64,000 bases of DNA, taken from positions 439,808 through 503,807 of the forward strand of contig NZ_JH711483.1 of assembly GCF_000269805.1 (NCBI RefSeq). Direction: 5' to 3'. The notes beneath the pieces were generated by a model. It saw only the letters and a program-made list of their open reading frames with translations, ran no database searches and was not told the DNA's origin. Within the stretch, counting starts at the first letter, position 1, and every line of letters begins with the position of its first letter. This DNA comes from Actinomyces massiliensis 4401292. GTDB lineage: Bacteria; Actinomycetota; Actinomycetes; Actinomycetales; Actinomycetaceae. The position numbers and the translations under genes were made by a program. Shown here piece after piece: positions 1 to 7,965 of this stretch.

Positions 1-52
1 AGTGATGGCGCACCGGGTGTGGACGCCGGCGGCCCGGGCGGGGCATACTGGT

Positions 53-87
53 GGGGAGCCACCCGGCTGTAATCCGGATGGCTCCCC
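53..87. terminator. Strong hairpin downstream of the small ORF
   Basis: Two 14-nt arms (53-66 and 74-87) pair with a single mismatch around a 7-nt loop. The hairpin lies 12 nt past the stop codon of the minus-strand small gene at 100-246, so it is probably that gene's terminator. There is no clear T-tract on either side, so intrinsic termination is inferred from stem strength and position only. Confidence 0.5.
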
Positions 88-99
88 TTGACAGGCGGC

Positions 100-246
100 T
101 CAGTCGAACCACCTGCCGAGGGCATCCGCAAGGACACTAACGGCCCGGACCAGGCGAGCGATGCTGATCAACATGGCGCTCACCTTCCGGGCCGTCTCCT
201 TGTCCTTGCGAACCTTGACGTGGTGCCTGCCCTTGGGCTTGGACAC
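100..246 (-). CDS. Small basic protein, 48 aa, function unknown
   Basis: A GTG-initiated frame of 48 codons on the minus strand. It is preceded by AAAGGAGGTGA, an almost exact match to the anti-Shine-Dalgarno sequence, 5 nt before the start codon. The product opens with a Lys/Arg/His-rich stretch (SKPKGRHHVKVRKDK) and then has an amphipathic, Leu/Val/Ala-rich half ending GRWFD. No signal peptide, cysteines or known domain are visible. A strong hairpin follows the stop. It sits beside relaxase and toxin-antitoxin relics, so it may be cargo or a regulator of a mobile element (inference). The ribosome-binding site and terminator support a real gene; the function is not recognised. Confidence 0.6.
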   Translation of the reverse strand: MSKPKGRHHVKVRKDKETARKVSAMLISIARLVRAVSVLADALGRWFD

Positions 247-564
247 GGCCCTCACCTCCTTTCCGACTCCCTATTCCTCCCCGGCAAGGACACTGGGTGT
301 TCGGGGGGGGGAGGGTGCCGAAGAAGGCCCCACCAGCATGCCACGCAGACCATCCGCCCACCGGCTCGCCGCTGTCCGAGGAGTGCGACGGGCGCGTTGG
401 GTCGCGGGCGGTGGTGCGGGCCGTCAGACCCGACGGGGCACGGCGGGCAATGTCGTCCGTGGCCGGACAGGCCGTCCGCCTATAGAGCCCCATCGGAAAA
501 GGAGGACGGCCGAGCAGAACCGCGCCCAAGGAACAGCGGCGACCTCGGCGTAGCAAACCGGTAA
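247..564. other. Non-coding or unrecognised stretch in element relic
   Basis: No frame here shows recognisable protein features. It contains the upstream region of the 48-aa minus-strand gene and a G9 run near 303-311. A GGAAAAGGAGG motif at about 497-507 has no convincing start codon after it. It is probably eroded mobile-element DNA. Confidence 0.4.
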
Positions 565-1314
565 CCGTGGATCGTGCAGCACGTCACCGATAACGGCACC
601 GTCTACGCCCGCGAAGTCGGCAGCGGAGGCAAACGTCTACGCACGGTCGCGCTCCCTGCCGAGTATGTGAGCGAGCATGCGCACTGGTCGTATGCCGCGA
701 CCGCCTACGGCGTCCAGGACGCGACCGTCTACCGTTCGCTCACGATGCTGTCCGATGCGACGAGCGTGGCAGGCGTCTACGTTTACGTTGGCATGACCAG
801 AGGCCGTCAGCAGAACCAACTGCATGTCGTCGCGGAGAACATGGACGACGCGCGGGCGCAGTTCGTTGAGGCGATGGAACGCGACCCGGCAGACCGTGGC
901 CTCGACCACGCCACCGCCCAAGCCATCGACGCAGTACGTGGCCTGGTCGTTGATGGTCCCGTGCAGCTCGTCACCGACGAAATCGCCCGCCTCGCCACCG
1001 AAGTCGAACGAGCAGAACAGCTCGCGGAGCGGTGGGAGCAGACCGCCACCCGGTTCGACGCCCAACGCGCGACACACAAGGCCAAGGACGACGAGCACGC
1101 CGATGTGCTCCGCCGCGCCGAGGCCGATCTCCGCGTGATCGACGTCGCCCAGCAGGTCGAAGCCGCCAGAGGCGACCGTGACGCGATGCGGGAGCGGCGC
1201 GAGCAGGAACAACGGCAGCAGGCACTTGCCGAGCGTGAATGGCAACTCAGCGAGCCGACCGAAGCCGACCGCCGCCACGACCCCCAACGCGACGGGCCGG
1301 CACGCGGCCTATAA
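565..1314 (+). pseudogene. C-terminal fragment of a MobF-type relaxase/helicase (TraA-like)
   Basis: The frame opens after a TAA at 562-564 with no good start or ribosome-binding site, and encodes about 249 residues. The first third (LPAEYVSEHAHWSYAATAYG, then VYVYVGMTRGRQQNQLHVV) matches the last helicase motifs of the RecD-like domain in MobF relaxases. There, the segment around the 'YVGMTRGR' motif precedes an Ala/Arg/Glu-rich tail. Here too a long charged, coiled-coil-like region follows (about residues 130-245). The relaxase active site and Walker motifs, several hundred residues upstream in the family, are missing. It is therefore a 5'-truncated remnant of a conjugative or integrative element. 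Family assignment is moderately secure. Confidence 0.6.
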
Positions 1315-1428
1315 GCATCGAGCATCGGCAGCACGTCGCGTCGGCATGACGTTCACAGCAGACCCGCAACCCGAGATACAGACAGACGTCCAGGGTGATT
1401 GTCGGCCGTTCGTCGTACAGTTGAAGAC

Positions 1429-1665
1429 ATGACACCCGACACCGCAACTCTGATCCGAGACGGCCTCGCGCTCGACGCTGACCAGCGCGCGGTCGTCGCT
1501 AACGCGTTGCTCGAAAGCCTCCATGATGCAGGCGACGCGGGCGAGGCCGATGCAGCCTGGCGTGCCGAGGCCACCCGGCGACTGGCCGAGGTGCGCTCCG
1601 GTGCGGTCGAGTTGGTGGATGCTGACGAGCACTACGACCGATTGCGCGCCTCACTCACCGCATGA
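1429..1665 (+). CDS. Addiction-module antitoxin, RelB/ParD-like (78 aa)
   Basis: The ATG at 1429 gives a 78-residue acidic protein. It begins with a Thr/Leu-rich helix (TLIRDGLALDADQRAVVANALLESLHD) and later has AWRAEATRRLAEVRSGAVELVDADE. This is the layout of the 'putative addiction module component' antitoxin family: a conserved LSxxERxxLAxxLLxSL-type helix, then a W-x-x-E-x-x-R-R motif. It overlaps the next gene by 4 nt (ATGA), the usual arrangement of a parDE-type operon with antitoxin first. It would neutralise the toxin by direct binding and probably repress the operon. It sits in the mobile-element relic beside tRNA-Arg. Confidence 0.75.
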   Translation: MTPDTATLIRDGLALDADQRAVVANALLESLHDAGDAGEADAAWRAEATRRLAEVRSGAVELVDADEHYDRLRASLTA

Positions 1666-2249
1666 CCCTGTCTCAGCGGGAGCACCCCGAAGCCGTCGCC
1701 GAGTTCGACGCCGCAGTGCGCTGGTACGAAGAGCAGGAACCAGAGATCGGCCTGGCGCTGATCGACCAAGCACGGCAAGCTCGGAAGGACCTCGACCAGT
1801 GGCCGAACGCCGCACCGCCATTCACGATCGCTGCCGATGGCACCGTGATCCGCAGCAAGGCTATTCGTGGATACCCCTACCGCATCGTCTACACAGTGGA
1901 GCCGGACACGATCCTGATCCTCGCTTGCGTCCACGAGCGCCGAGAACCGGGCTACTGGCTCCACCCTGAACAGCATGGCGGCATCGCCGAAACCAGAGCT
2001 TGGGCAAGCGGCACGAGTCACCGATACACTGGAACCTCGCAGACACGCACGATTTTCTTGTCGCCTTGCGTCTCTTCTGATCGATCTCCCGCTTGCGGGC
2101 CATGGATGCCGGCTCGCGGATGGCGGCCTGGCAGCCGTCGGGCCAGATGCGGAACCGATTGCGGGCTCCGACCTCGACGTCGATCGGGCGGCCTGCGCTG
2201 TGCGCGATTCTCAGCAGGCCCTCAATGCTCGCGTCACATCTATCGATGA
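1662..2249 (+). CDS. RelE/ParE-family toxin with abnormal C-terminal extension
   Basis: This starts at the ATG overlapping the antitoxin stop. Residues 1-105 match the ParE/RelE fold: N-terminal helix HPEAVAEFDAAVRWYEEQEPEIG, a central DQARQA helix, then beta strands with RGYPYRIVYTVEPDTILILACVHERREPGYW, which is the usual end of such toxins. Family members normally run 95-110 aa, but this frame continues to 195 aa with Arg/Ser/Cys-rich sequence of no recognisable character. The native stop codon has probably been lost or frameshifted just after the PGYW motif. Toxin activity (ribosome-dependent RNase or gyrase inhibition) cannot be told apart from sequence. It may be inactive. Confidence 0.65.
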   Translation: MTLSQREHPEAVAEFDAAVRWYEEQEPEIGLALIDQARQARKDLDQWPNAAPPFTIAADGTVIRSKAIRGYPYRIVYTVEPDTILILACVHERREPGYWLHPEQHGGIAETRAWASGTSHRYTGTSQTRTIFLSPCVSSDRSPACGPWMPARGWRPGSRRARCGTDCGLRPRRRSGGLRCARFSAGPQCSRHIYR

Positions 2250-2337
2250 TGGTGTAGCCGGTCCACGCGTCGATCACCGACCTACCGGCTACGCGGAACA
2301 CGTCAGTCGGTCAGTCGGGGGCACGGCCCTGTTCGTG

Positions 2338-2499
2338 TTACACACGACTCGGCGGAGGCTCGCGGATCATCTGGGTATCACGGGGCCGGCGGTAAGTCGC
2401 AAGATTCAGGGCACGACGGGCTGGAGCACGGAGGACCTCATCGAAACGGCGGAGTTCCTCGGGGTCGAGCCCGCCGATCTGCTTCCTCGCGGAGTCGAG
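2338..2499 (+). pseudogene. XRE-type HTH fragment abutting tRNA-Arg
   Basis: In one plus-strand frame the segment RRRLADHLGITGPAVSRKIQ, followed by TTGWSTEDLIETAEFLGVEPADLLPRG, reads as a lambda-repressor-like helix-turn-helix of the kind found in actinophage Cro/CI proteins. No N-terminal start or ribosome-binding site is evident. The frame has no stop before it runs into the tRNA-Arg gene, so it is a fragment. Its place at the 3' side of the tRNA is where integrated phages and islands normally lie. Confidence 0.45.
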
Positions 2500-2536
2500 A
2501 CAGCCCCCGCCGGGAGCGGCGGGGTCTCTGGTTCGG

Positions 2537-2609
2537 TGCCCCGGACAGGATTCGAACCTGCGACCTTCTGCTCCGGAGGCAGACGCTCTATCCACTGAGC
2601 TACCGGGGC
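2537..2609 (-). tRNA. tRNA-Arg (anticodon CCG)
   Basis: The 73-nt minus-strand gene folds as a cloverleaf: acceptor arm GCCCCGG/CCGGGGC, D arm with TAGCTCAGTGGATAGAGC, anticodon loop CTCCGGA giving anticodon CCG, and T arm with GGTTCGAATCC. The discriminator base is A, and the genomic 3' continuation is CCG rather than CCA, so CCA is added post-transcriptionally. The 3' end faces the decayed element at 1-2.5 kb, which suggests the tRNA served as its attachment site. Confidence 0.95.
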
Positions 2610-2701
2610 CCGGAGCGGAACTCTACCAGTGCGCGGCCCGCAAACCGAAACCGAGTCGAACTCCCGGCGGAGCGGATGAGACATGCCTCGAGATGAACCT
2701 T

Positions 2702-2774
2702 CGTCGAGATTGACTTTTTGGGATGAGATCGACGGTGGCGTCGTCGATCTCATCCCAAAAAGTCAATCTCGACG
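2702..2774. repeat. Perfect 33-bp inverted repeat with 7-nt loop
   Basis: The arms at 2702-2734 and 2742-2774 are exact reverse complements (33 of 33) separated by GTGGCGT. Each arm contains TTGACTTTTTGGGATGAGAT, unusually AT-rich for this region. The element lies between divergent tRNA-Arg and argS, just upstream of a TATGCT -10-like box at 2799-2804. No T-tract follows. It could be a cruciform regulatory site, a bidirectional terminator or a small palindromic mobile sequence; the sequence alone does not decide. Confidence 0.85.
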
Positions 2775-2798
2775 CATGAAACGCATGAGGGGTTCGCA

Positions 2799-2857
2799 TA
2801 TGCTCTTGCTCACTGAGCGCTCGCTCAGCGCTCACTGATGCGCACTGAGCTCAGTGC
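2799..2857 (+). promoter_or_regulatory. Candidate argS promoter and palindromic leader
   Basis: A TATGCT hexamer at 2799-2804 is the best -10 candidate upstream of argS. It is followed by two palindromes: CTGAGCG-CT-CGCTCAG (2813-2828) and GCACTGAGCTCAGTGC (2842-2857). With transcription starting near 2811, both would be in the roughly 110-nt leader as small hairpins. No -35 consensus and no T-box motif was seen. The stretch 2610-2918 otherwise holds only the 33-bp inverted repeat. Confidence 0.35.
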
Positions 2858-2918
2858 CTCGCATGCCCCACCGTCCCGAAGGAACTGCTCGTCCGTCCCA
2901 CTCCGCTACTCTGTGCTC

Positions 2919-4604
2919 GTGACTCCCGAAGAGCTCGCTGAAGCGATCCACACCGTTCTGACCACTGCCGTCGACGACGGCTCTCTCGCCCTGCCGGTCG
3001 AGGAGGTGCCGCTTCCCCGAGTCGAGCGCCCCAGAAACCGTGATCACGGCGATTGGGCCACCAATGTCGCCATGCAGTTGGCCAAGAAGGCCGGAACCAA
3101 TCCGCGCGCGCTGGCCGAGCTCCTCGTGCCCCGCCTCGCCGAGCTCGACGGCGTTGATTCCGTGGAGATCGCCGGGCCGGGCTTCCTCAACTTCCGCCTG
3201 AGTGCCGCCTCCGCCGGTGAGCTGGCCCGCACCATCGTCGAGGCGGGGGAGGCCTACGGCCGCAATGACGCCCTGGCCGGTCAGCATGTCAACCTCGAGT
3301 ACGTCTCGGCCAATCCCACCGGGCCGGTGCACCTGGGCGGGGCCCGCTGGGCCGCCGTCGGCGATTCCCTGGCACGCATCCTGGTCGCCTGCGGCGCCAC
3401 CGTGACCCGCGAGTACTACTTCAACGATCACGGCACCCAGATCGACCGTTTCGCCAGTTCCCTGCTGGCCAGCGCTCGCGGTCAGGAGATCCCCGAGGAC
3501 GGCTACGGCGGTGCTTACATCACTGAGATCGCGCAGAAGGTGATTGCCGATGAGCTCGCGGCCGGCCGTCCCGATCCCATCGGCCTGCCCGACGACGAGG
3601 CCACCGAGGTCTTCCGTGCCCACGGCGTGGATCTCATGTTCGACGCCATCAAGAGCGAGCTCCATGCCTTCCGCTCCGACTTCGACGTCTTCTTCCACGA
3701 GGAGTCCCTGCACAGCTCCGGCGCCGTGGCCCGCTCCATCGACATCCTGCGCGAGCGCGGCGTCATCGAGGACCGCGATGGCGCCACCTGGCTGCGCACC
3801 ACCGAGTTCGGCGACGACAAGGACCGCGTCCTGATCAAGTCCGACGGAAACGCCGCCTACTTCGCCGCGGACCTGGCCTACTACCTGGACAAGCGCGAGC
3901 GCGGTGCCGACTGCTGCATCTTCCTGTTCGGCGCCGATCACCACGGCTACGTCGGCCGCATGATGGCCATGTGCTCCGCCTTCGGGGATGAGCCGGGCGT
4001 CAACATGCAGATCATCATCGGCCAGTTCGTCAACCTCGTTAAGGACGGCGCCCCGGTGCGCATGTCCAAGCGCGCCGGCACCATCGTGACGCTCGCGGAT
4101 CTCGTCGATGCCGTTGGTGTGGACGCCGCCCGCTATGCCCTGGCCCGCTCGTCCATGGACTCCGCCATTGATATCGATCTGAACCTGCTGGCCTCGACGT
4201 CGAACGACAACCCGGTCTACTACGTGCAGTACGCCCACGCCCGCACCTGCAATGTGGCCCGCAACGCCGCCGAGCACGGTGTGAGCCGGGACCCCGAGAA
4301 GGCCGCCTTCGATCCCGGCGCCCTGGACGACCCGGCCGACTCCGCGCTGCTGGGCACCCTGGCCCGCTTCCCGGCCACCGTTGCCCAGGCGGCTCAGCTC
4401 CGCGAGCAGCACCGCGTGGCCCGTTACCTCGAGCAGCTCGCGGCGGCTTACCACGCCTGGTACGGCACCACTCGTGTCACCCCCCGGGGTGATGATGCGG
4501 TCAACGCGGGACACGTGGCCCGCCTGTGGCTCAACGACGCCGTCGGCCAGGTGCTGGCCAATGGCCTGGACCTGTTGGGCGTGAGCGCTCCGGATCGCAT
4601 GTGA
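2919..4604 (+). CDS. argS: Arginyl-tRNA synthetase
   Basis: This cytoplasmic class I aminoacyl-tRNA synthetase charges tRNA-Arg. From the GTG at 2919 the product is 561 aa, normal for bacterial ArgRS; the frame is open further upstream, but only junk-like sequence precedes [10 protein letters not shown]. Visible features: the N-terminal Add1 domain (about 1-110), the HIGH-like motif in [10 protein letters not shown] (about 135-145), the KMSK-like segment MSKRAGT (381-387), and the helical anticodon-binding C-terminus ending [13 protein letters not shown], a standard ArgRS ending. It heads the conserved argS-lysA-hom-thrB order and lies opposite tRNA-Arg(CCG). A 22-bp repeat array follows the stop. 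Confidence 0.97.
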   Translation: MTPEELAEAIHTVLTTAVDDGSLALPVEEVPLPRVERPRNRDHGDWATNVAMQLAKKAGTNPRALAELLVPRLAELDGVDSVEIAGPGFLNFRLSAASAGELARTIVEAGEAYGRNDALAGQHVNLEYVSANPTGPVHLGGARWAAVGDSLARILVACGATVTREYYFNDHGTQIDRFASSLLASARGQEIPEDGYGGAYITEIAQKVIADELAAGRPDPIGLPDDEATEVFRAHGVDLMFDAIKSELHAFRSDFDVFFHEESLHSSGAVARSIDILRERGVIEDRDGATWLRTTEFGDDKDRVLIKSDGNAAYFAADLAYYLDKRERGADCCIFLFGADHHGYVGRMMAMCSAFGDEPGVNMQIIIGQFVNLVKDGAPVRMSKRAGTIVTLADLVDAVGVDAARYALARSSMDSAIDIDLNLLASTSNDNPVYYVQYAHARTCNVARNAAEHGVSRDPEKAAFDPGALDDPADSALLGTLARFPATVAQAAQLREQHRVARYLEQLAAAYHAWYGTTRVTPRGDDAVNAGHVARLWLNDAVGQVLANGLDLLGVSAPDRM

Positions 4605-4642
4605 GCGGCCGTCCTCCCGCCTGCCGAGATCCGCAAGATCGC

Positions 4643-4696
4643 CGAGATCGGTCGTAATCCGCATCGAGATCGGTCCGGTTCCGCGCCGAGATCGGT
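4643..4696 (+). repeat. 22-bp tandem repeat array, 3 units (argS-lysA)
   Basis: The core CGAGATCGGT begins at 4643, 4665 and 4687, exactly 22 bp apart. The 12-nt linkers are CGTAATCCGCAT and CCGGTTCCGCGC. The last core continues TTGA, the terminal signature seen in most arrays. A degenerate core (CGAGATCCGC) lies 18 bp before the first unit. Confidence 0.9.
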
Positions 4697-4732
4697 TGAT
4701 ACGGCCCCCGAGCCAGAGCCAGAAGGAGAATC

Positions 4733-6151
4733 ATGACTGCTGCGACCGTTCCCGCTGGAGAGTCGGCTCCGGGCACCCTGGTCTGCCCCGAGCCCGCGGA
4801 CCGTCCCGACCTGTGGCCGTGGACCGCACGACGGCGCGATGACGGGGTCCTGGAGGTCGGCGGGGTGGCCCTGACCGATATTGCCGCGGATTTCGCCACC
4901 CCCGCCTTCGTCATGGATCGCGCCGATCTGCGCGGGCGCGCCCGCGTATGGGCCACCGCCATGGCCGAGGAGTTCTGGGACGGCTACGGCATGAGCGGCG
5001 GTGACGCCTTCTACGCGGGCAAGGCCTTCCTGTGCTCGGACGTCGTGCGCACCGTTACCGAGGCCGGCATGGGGGTCGATACAGCCTCCCTGGGCGAGCT
5101 CACCCTGGCTCTGCGCGCCGGTGCCGCGCCGTCGGCGGTGGGCCTGCACGGCAACAACAAGCTCGACGCCGAGATCGAGACCGCCCTGAGCGCCGGAGAC
5201 GGCCAGGGCATCGAGCGGATCTTCATCGACTCCCTGGATGAGGTCGCCCAGATCGAGTCGATCGCCGCCCGGCTGGGCACCACCGCCCGCGTCATGATCC
5301 GGGTCAAGACCGGTGTGCACGCCGGTGGCAATGAGTACGTCTCCACCGGGCACGAGGACCAGAAGTTCGGCGTGGGCGCCTTCGACGGCCAGCTCGACGA
5401 GGTCGTGGCGGCCATTAAGGCCAGCGAGCACCTGGAGTTGCGGGGCCTGCACAGCCACATCGGCAGTCAGATCCAGGGCACTGCCGCCTTCGAGGAGGCC
5501 GCCGGCATCATCTGCGAGCTCGCAGCCAGGGTGAGTGCCAAGACGGGCGCTCCGCTGCCCGAGATCGACCTGGGGGGCGGCGCGGGAATCGCCTACTCGG
5601 GAGCTGACCCGGTCCCCACCGCTCCCATTGAGGTGGTGCGCGCCATCGCAGGCGCCGTGCGCTCGGCTTGCGACCGCCTGGGCATCAGGGTCCCGCGGGT
5701 CTCCTTGGAGCCCGGGCGCTCCATCGCTGGCCCCACCACCATCACCCTCTACCGGGTCGGCGTGATCAAGGACGCGATTCTGGACGACGGCGCCCGCCGT
5801 CGCTACGTCTCCATCGACGGCGGCATGGCCGACAACATCCGCCCGGCCCTCTACGGGGCGACCTACACCGCGGCCGTGGCCAACCGCGTCTCGCAGGCGC
5901 CGGCGGTGCGCTGCCGCGTGGTGGGCAAGCACTGCGAGTCCGGCGATGTCGTCGTGTGGGACGTGGACCTGCCCGAGGACCTCGGGCGCGGCGACCTGCT
6001 GGCCGTGCCCGCTACCGGCGCCTACGGCTACTCCATGGCCTCGAACTACAACATGCTGACCAAGCCGGGTGTCGTGGCCGTGGAGGACGGCGCCGCCGGC
6101 TGGGTGGTGCGCCCCCAGACCCTGGAGGACCTCCTGGCGCTCCAGGGTTGA
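4733..6151 (+). CDS. lysA: Diaminopimelate decarboxylase
   Basis: This PLP enzyme decarboxylates meso-diaminopimelate to L-lysine, the last step of lysine synthesis. It is 472 aa and preceded by a good ribosome-binding site (AGAAGGAGAA). Motifs of the fold III (Orn/DAP decarboxylase) family are in order: FATPAFVMDR near the N-terminus, the PLP lysine in YAGKAF (K97), GLHSHIGSQI with PLP-stacking His (about 240), DLGGGAGIAY (about 280), EPGRSIAGP (about 326), the dimer-interface Cys in GKHCESGD (C401), and GAYGYSMASNYN near the end. A 22-bp repeat array fills the gap from argS. Confidence 0.97.
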   Translation: MTAATVPAGESAPGTLVCPEPADRPDLWPWTARRRDDGVLEVGGVALTDIAADFATPAFVMDRADLRGRARVWATAMAEEFWDGYGMSGGDAFYAGKAFLCSDVVRTVTEAGMGVDTASLGELTLALRAGAAPSAVGLHGNNKLDAEIETALSAGDGQGIERIFIDSLDEVAQIESIAARLGTTARVMIRVKTGVHAGGNEYVSTGHEDQKFGVGAFDGQLDEVVAAIKASEHLELRGLHSHIGSQIQGTAAFEEAAGIICELAARVSAKTGAPLPEIDLGGGAGIAYSGADPVPTAPIEVVRAIAGAVRSACDRLGIRVPRVSLEPGRSIAGPTTITLYRVGVIKDAILDDGARRRYVSIDGGMADNIRPALYGATYTAAVANRVSQAPAVRCRVVGKHCESGDVVVWDVDLPEDLGRGDLLAVPATGAYGYSMASNYNMLTKPGVVAVEDGAAGWVVRPQTLEDLLALQG

Positions 6152-6627
6152 GGTGTGGGGCGCCTCGCGGGATCGGGGTACTGCGCTCGTCGGGTATCAG
6201 GGACTTCCCCTACTCCCCGGGTAGGAGACGGCCGGCGGGCGGAATCCTCCCCGAGGCTCTGCATTGAGGGCGGTGGGCCTCCATACGCTACGTGACATGA
6301 GCGCAGCAGTGTCCTCCCTCGAAGTGCCCCCGCCGCCGGTCCATCGCAGCGGTGATCTGGCTCTGCCCTACTCGGTAGATCTGCGCGGGGCCCTCCGCCG
6401 GGCCTGGGCCGCGATGACGCGTCGCCGGAGGTCGTGAACGGGGCGACCGGTGCCGGCTGGTACTGAACCGGTACTGAACCGGTAATGACCATGGCCTGAG
6501 CACGGCTGTCCGGAATCGATCTGCCGGGCGCGCAGCCAGGCGCGGGCCATGGACGGGCGCCGCCACCTATGCTGGACCGCGACGCAATCGCCCTTCGGCG
6601 CAACCCTCCCGAGCAAGGTGGTCCCCC
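6152..6627. other. lysA-hom intergenic region
   Basis: This 476-nt gap holds a candidate 46-codon leaderless frame (6297-6437, listed separately), a tandem GTACTGAACCG repeat near 6460-6480, and presumably the hom promoter. No riboswitch or attenuator with Thr/Ile-rich leader codons was recognised. Confidence 0.5.
6297..6437 (+). CDS. Possible leaderless 46-aa ORF upstream of hom
   Basis: The ATG at 6297 lies 7 nt after a TACGCT -10-like hexamer (6284-6289), as expected of a leaderless actinobacterial transcript. The frame has high third-position GC. The peptide is Pro-rich near its N-terminus and ends with an Arg cluster (AAMTRRRRS). It is not rich in Thr, Ile or Met, so it does not look like a classical threonine-operon attenuator peptide. 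No family is recognised; it may be chance. Confidence 0.25.
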   Translation: MSAAVSSLEVPPPPVHRSGDLALPYSVDLRGALRRAWAAMTRRRRS

Positions 6628-7965
6628 GTGACTGAGCAGCCCCAGCCGACCTTCCCTCCCCCCGGTGCCGCGCCCGTGCTGCGGGTAGGCGTTCTCGGTT
6701 CCGGCACGGTCGGCACCCAGGTCGTGCGCCTCCTGCTGGAGCAGGCCGACGACTTCGCCGCGCGCAGCGGGGCCCGCATGGAGATCACCGGCATCGCCGT
6801 GCGCAACCTCGACGCCCCCCGGGATCCTGCCGTCCCCCGCGAGCTCCTGACCGACGACGCCACCGCAGTGGCCACCGGCAACGACCTCGTCGTCGAGCTC
6901 ATCGGCGGGATCGAGCCCGCCCGCACCCTCATTCTGGCCGCCTTCAAGGCCGGGGCGAGCGTCATCACGGGCAACAAGGCCCTCATCGCCGCTCACGGAC
7001 CCGAGCTCTACGATGCTGCGGCGGCGGCCGGCACCGATTTCTACTACGAGGCGGCGGTCGCCGGCGCCGTCCCCGTCGTCTACGCCCTGCGCGAGTCCAT
7101 GGCCGGGGACCGCGTCACCAGCGTGCTCGGCATCGTCAACGGCACCACCAACTACATTCTCGACGAGATGAGCACCAAGGGGCTCTCCTTCGATGAGGTC
7201 CTGGCCACCGCTCAGGCGCTCGGCTACGCGGAGGCGGATCCGACGGCCGACGTCGACGGCCTGGACGCTGCCGCCAAGGCCGCGATCATCGCGTCCCTCG
7301 CCTTCCACACCCGTGTCGGACTGTCCGATGTCCAGGTCGAGGGAATCCGCTCCGTGACCGCGGATGATATCCGCGAGGCCCACGCCTCGGGCTGCGAGCT
7401 CAAGCTGCTGGCGATCGCCCAGCGCCGGGAGGACGAGCACGCCCACGGCGTCTCGGTGCGCGTCCATCCCGCCCTCGTCCCGGCCGATCACCCGCTGGCG
7501 AGCGTGCACGGCGCCTACAACGCCGTCCTGGTGGAGGCCGAGAGCGCCGGGCGCCTCATGTTCTACGGTCAGGGCGCCGGCGGCGCGCCGACCGCCTCGG
7601 CGGTCCTGTCCGATGTCGTCGCCGCAGCCGCTCATCGGGTCAACGGCGGCCAGGCCCCCCGCGAGTCCTCCTACGCGCGCCTGCCGATCCTGGGGCCGGA
7701 GGCGGCCGTCACCCGATACCAGATCCAGTTGCGCGTTGAGGATGCCGCGGGATCCCTGGCGGCCATGGCCGGCGTCTTCGCCGACAACGAGGTGTCCATC
7801 AACTCGGTGCGTCAGAGCGCCTATGTCACCAGTGATGGGGCGGCCGTGGTCACCTTCGTCACCCACCCCGCCCCCGTCTTCCACCTCGATGCCGCCGTCG
7901 AGGGCCTGCGGGCCTCGGACCGGGTCATGGAGGTCGTCTCCGTCCGGCGCGTCGAGGGGCAGTGA
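6628..7965 (+). CDS. hom: Homoserine dehydrogenase
   Basis: NAD(P)H-dependent reduction of aspartate semialdehyde to homoserine, the branch point to threonine and methionine. The product is 445 aa from a GTG. It shows a Rossmann nucleotide-binding motif GVLGSGTVGTQ (about 22-32), VITGNKALIAAHG with the catalytic-region Lys (K117), the conserved YEAAVAGAVPVV and INGTTNYIL-type segments, and ADPTADVDGLDAAAK. A C-terminal ACT domain (about 370-440, AGSLAAMAGVFADNEVSINSVRQ) is the threonine-feedback module of actinobacterial enzymes. It overlaps thrB by 4 nt, so the two are co-translated. Confidence 0.97.
   Translation: MTEQPQPTFPPPGAAPVLRVGVLGSGTVGTQVVRLLLEQADDFAARSGARMEITGIAVRNLDAPRDPAVPRELLTDDATAVATGNDLVVELIGGIEPARTLILAAFKAGASVITGNKALIAAHGPELYDAAAAAGTDFYYEAAVAGAVPVVYALRESMAGDRVTSVLGIVNGTTNYILDEMSTKGLSFDEVLATAQALGYAEADPTADVDGLDAAAKAAIIASLAFHTRVGLSDVQVEGIRSVTADDIREAHASGCELKLLAIAQRREDEHAHGVSVRVHPALVPADHPLASVHGAYNAVLVEAESAGRLMFYGQGAGGAPTASAVLSDVVAAAAHRVNGGQAPRESSYARLPILGPEAAVTRYQIQLRVEDAAGSLAAMAGVFADNEVSINSVRQSAYVTSDGAAVVTFVTHPAPVFHLDAAVEGLRASDRVMEVVSVRRVEGQ

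Noticed and set aside
1861-2301. 146-codon minus-strand frame in the element relic
   Set aside because: It overlaps the toxin frame and has some protein-like character (MARKREIDQKRRKATRK), but no start signal or known family; too weak to list as a gene.
2610-2918. T-box or arginine riboswitch before argS
   Set aside because: No T-box sequence, specifier loop or known aptamer motif was found; only palindromes are present.
2832-4664. 610-codon minus-strand frame opposite argS
   Set aside because: It is Gly/Val/His-rich antisense of a confirmed gene in GC-rich DNA; no ribosome-binding site or family features. Similar long antisense frames opposite lysA, hom, pcrA, pfkA, dsdA and purH were dropped for the same reason.
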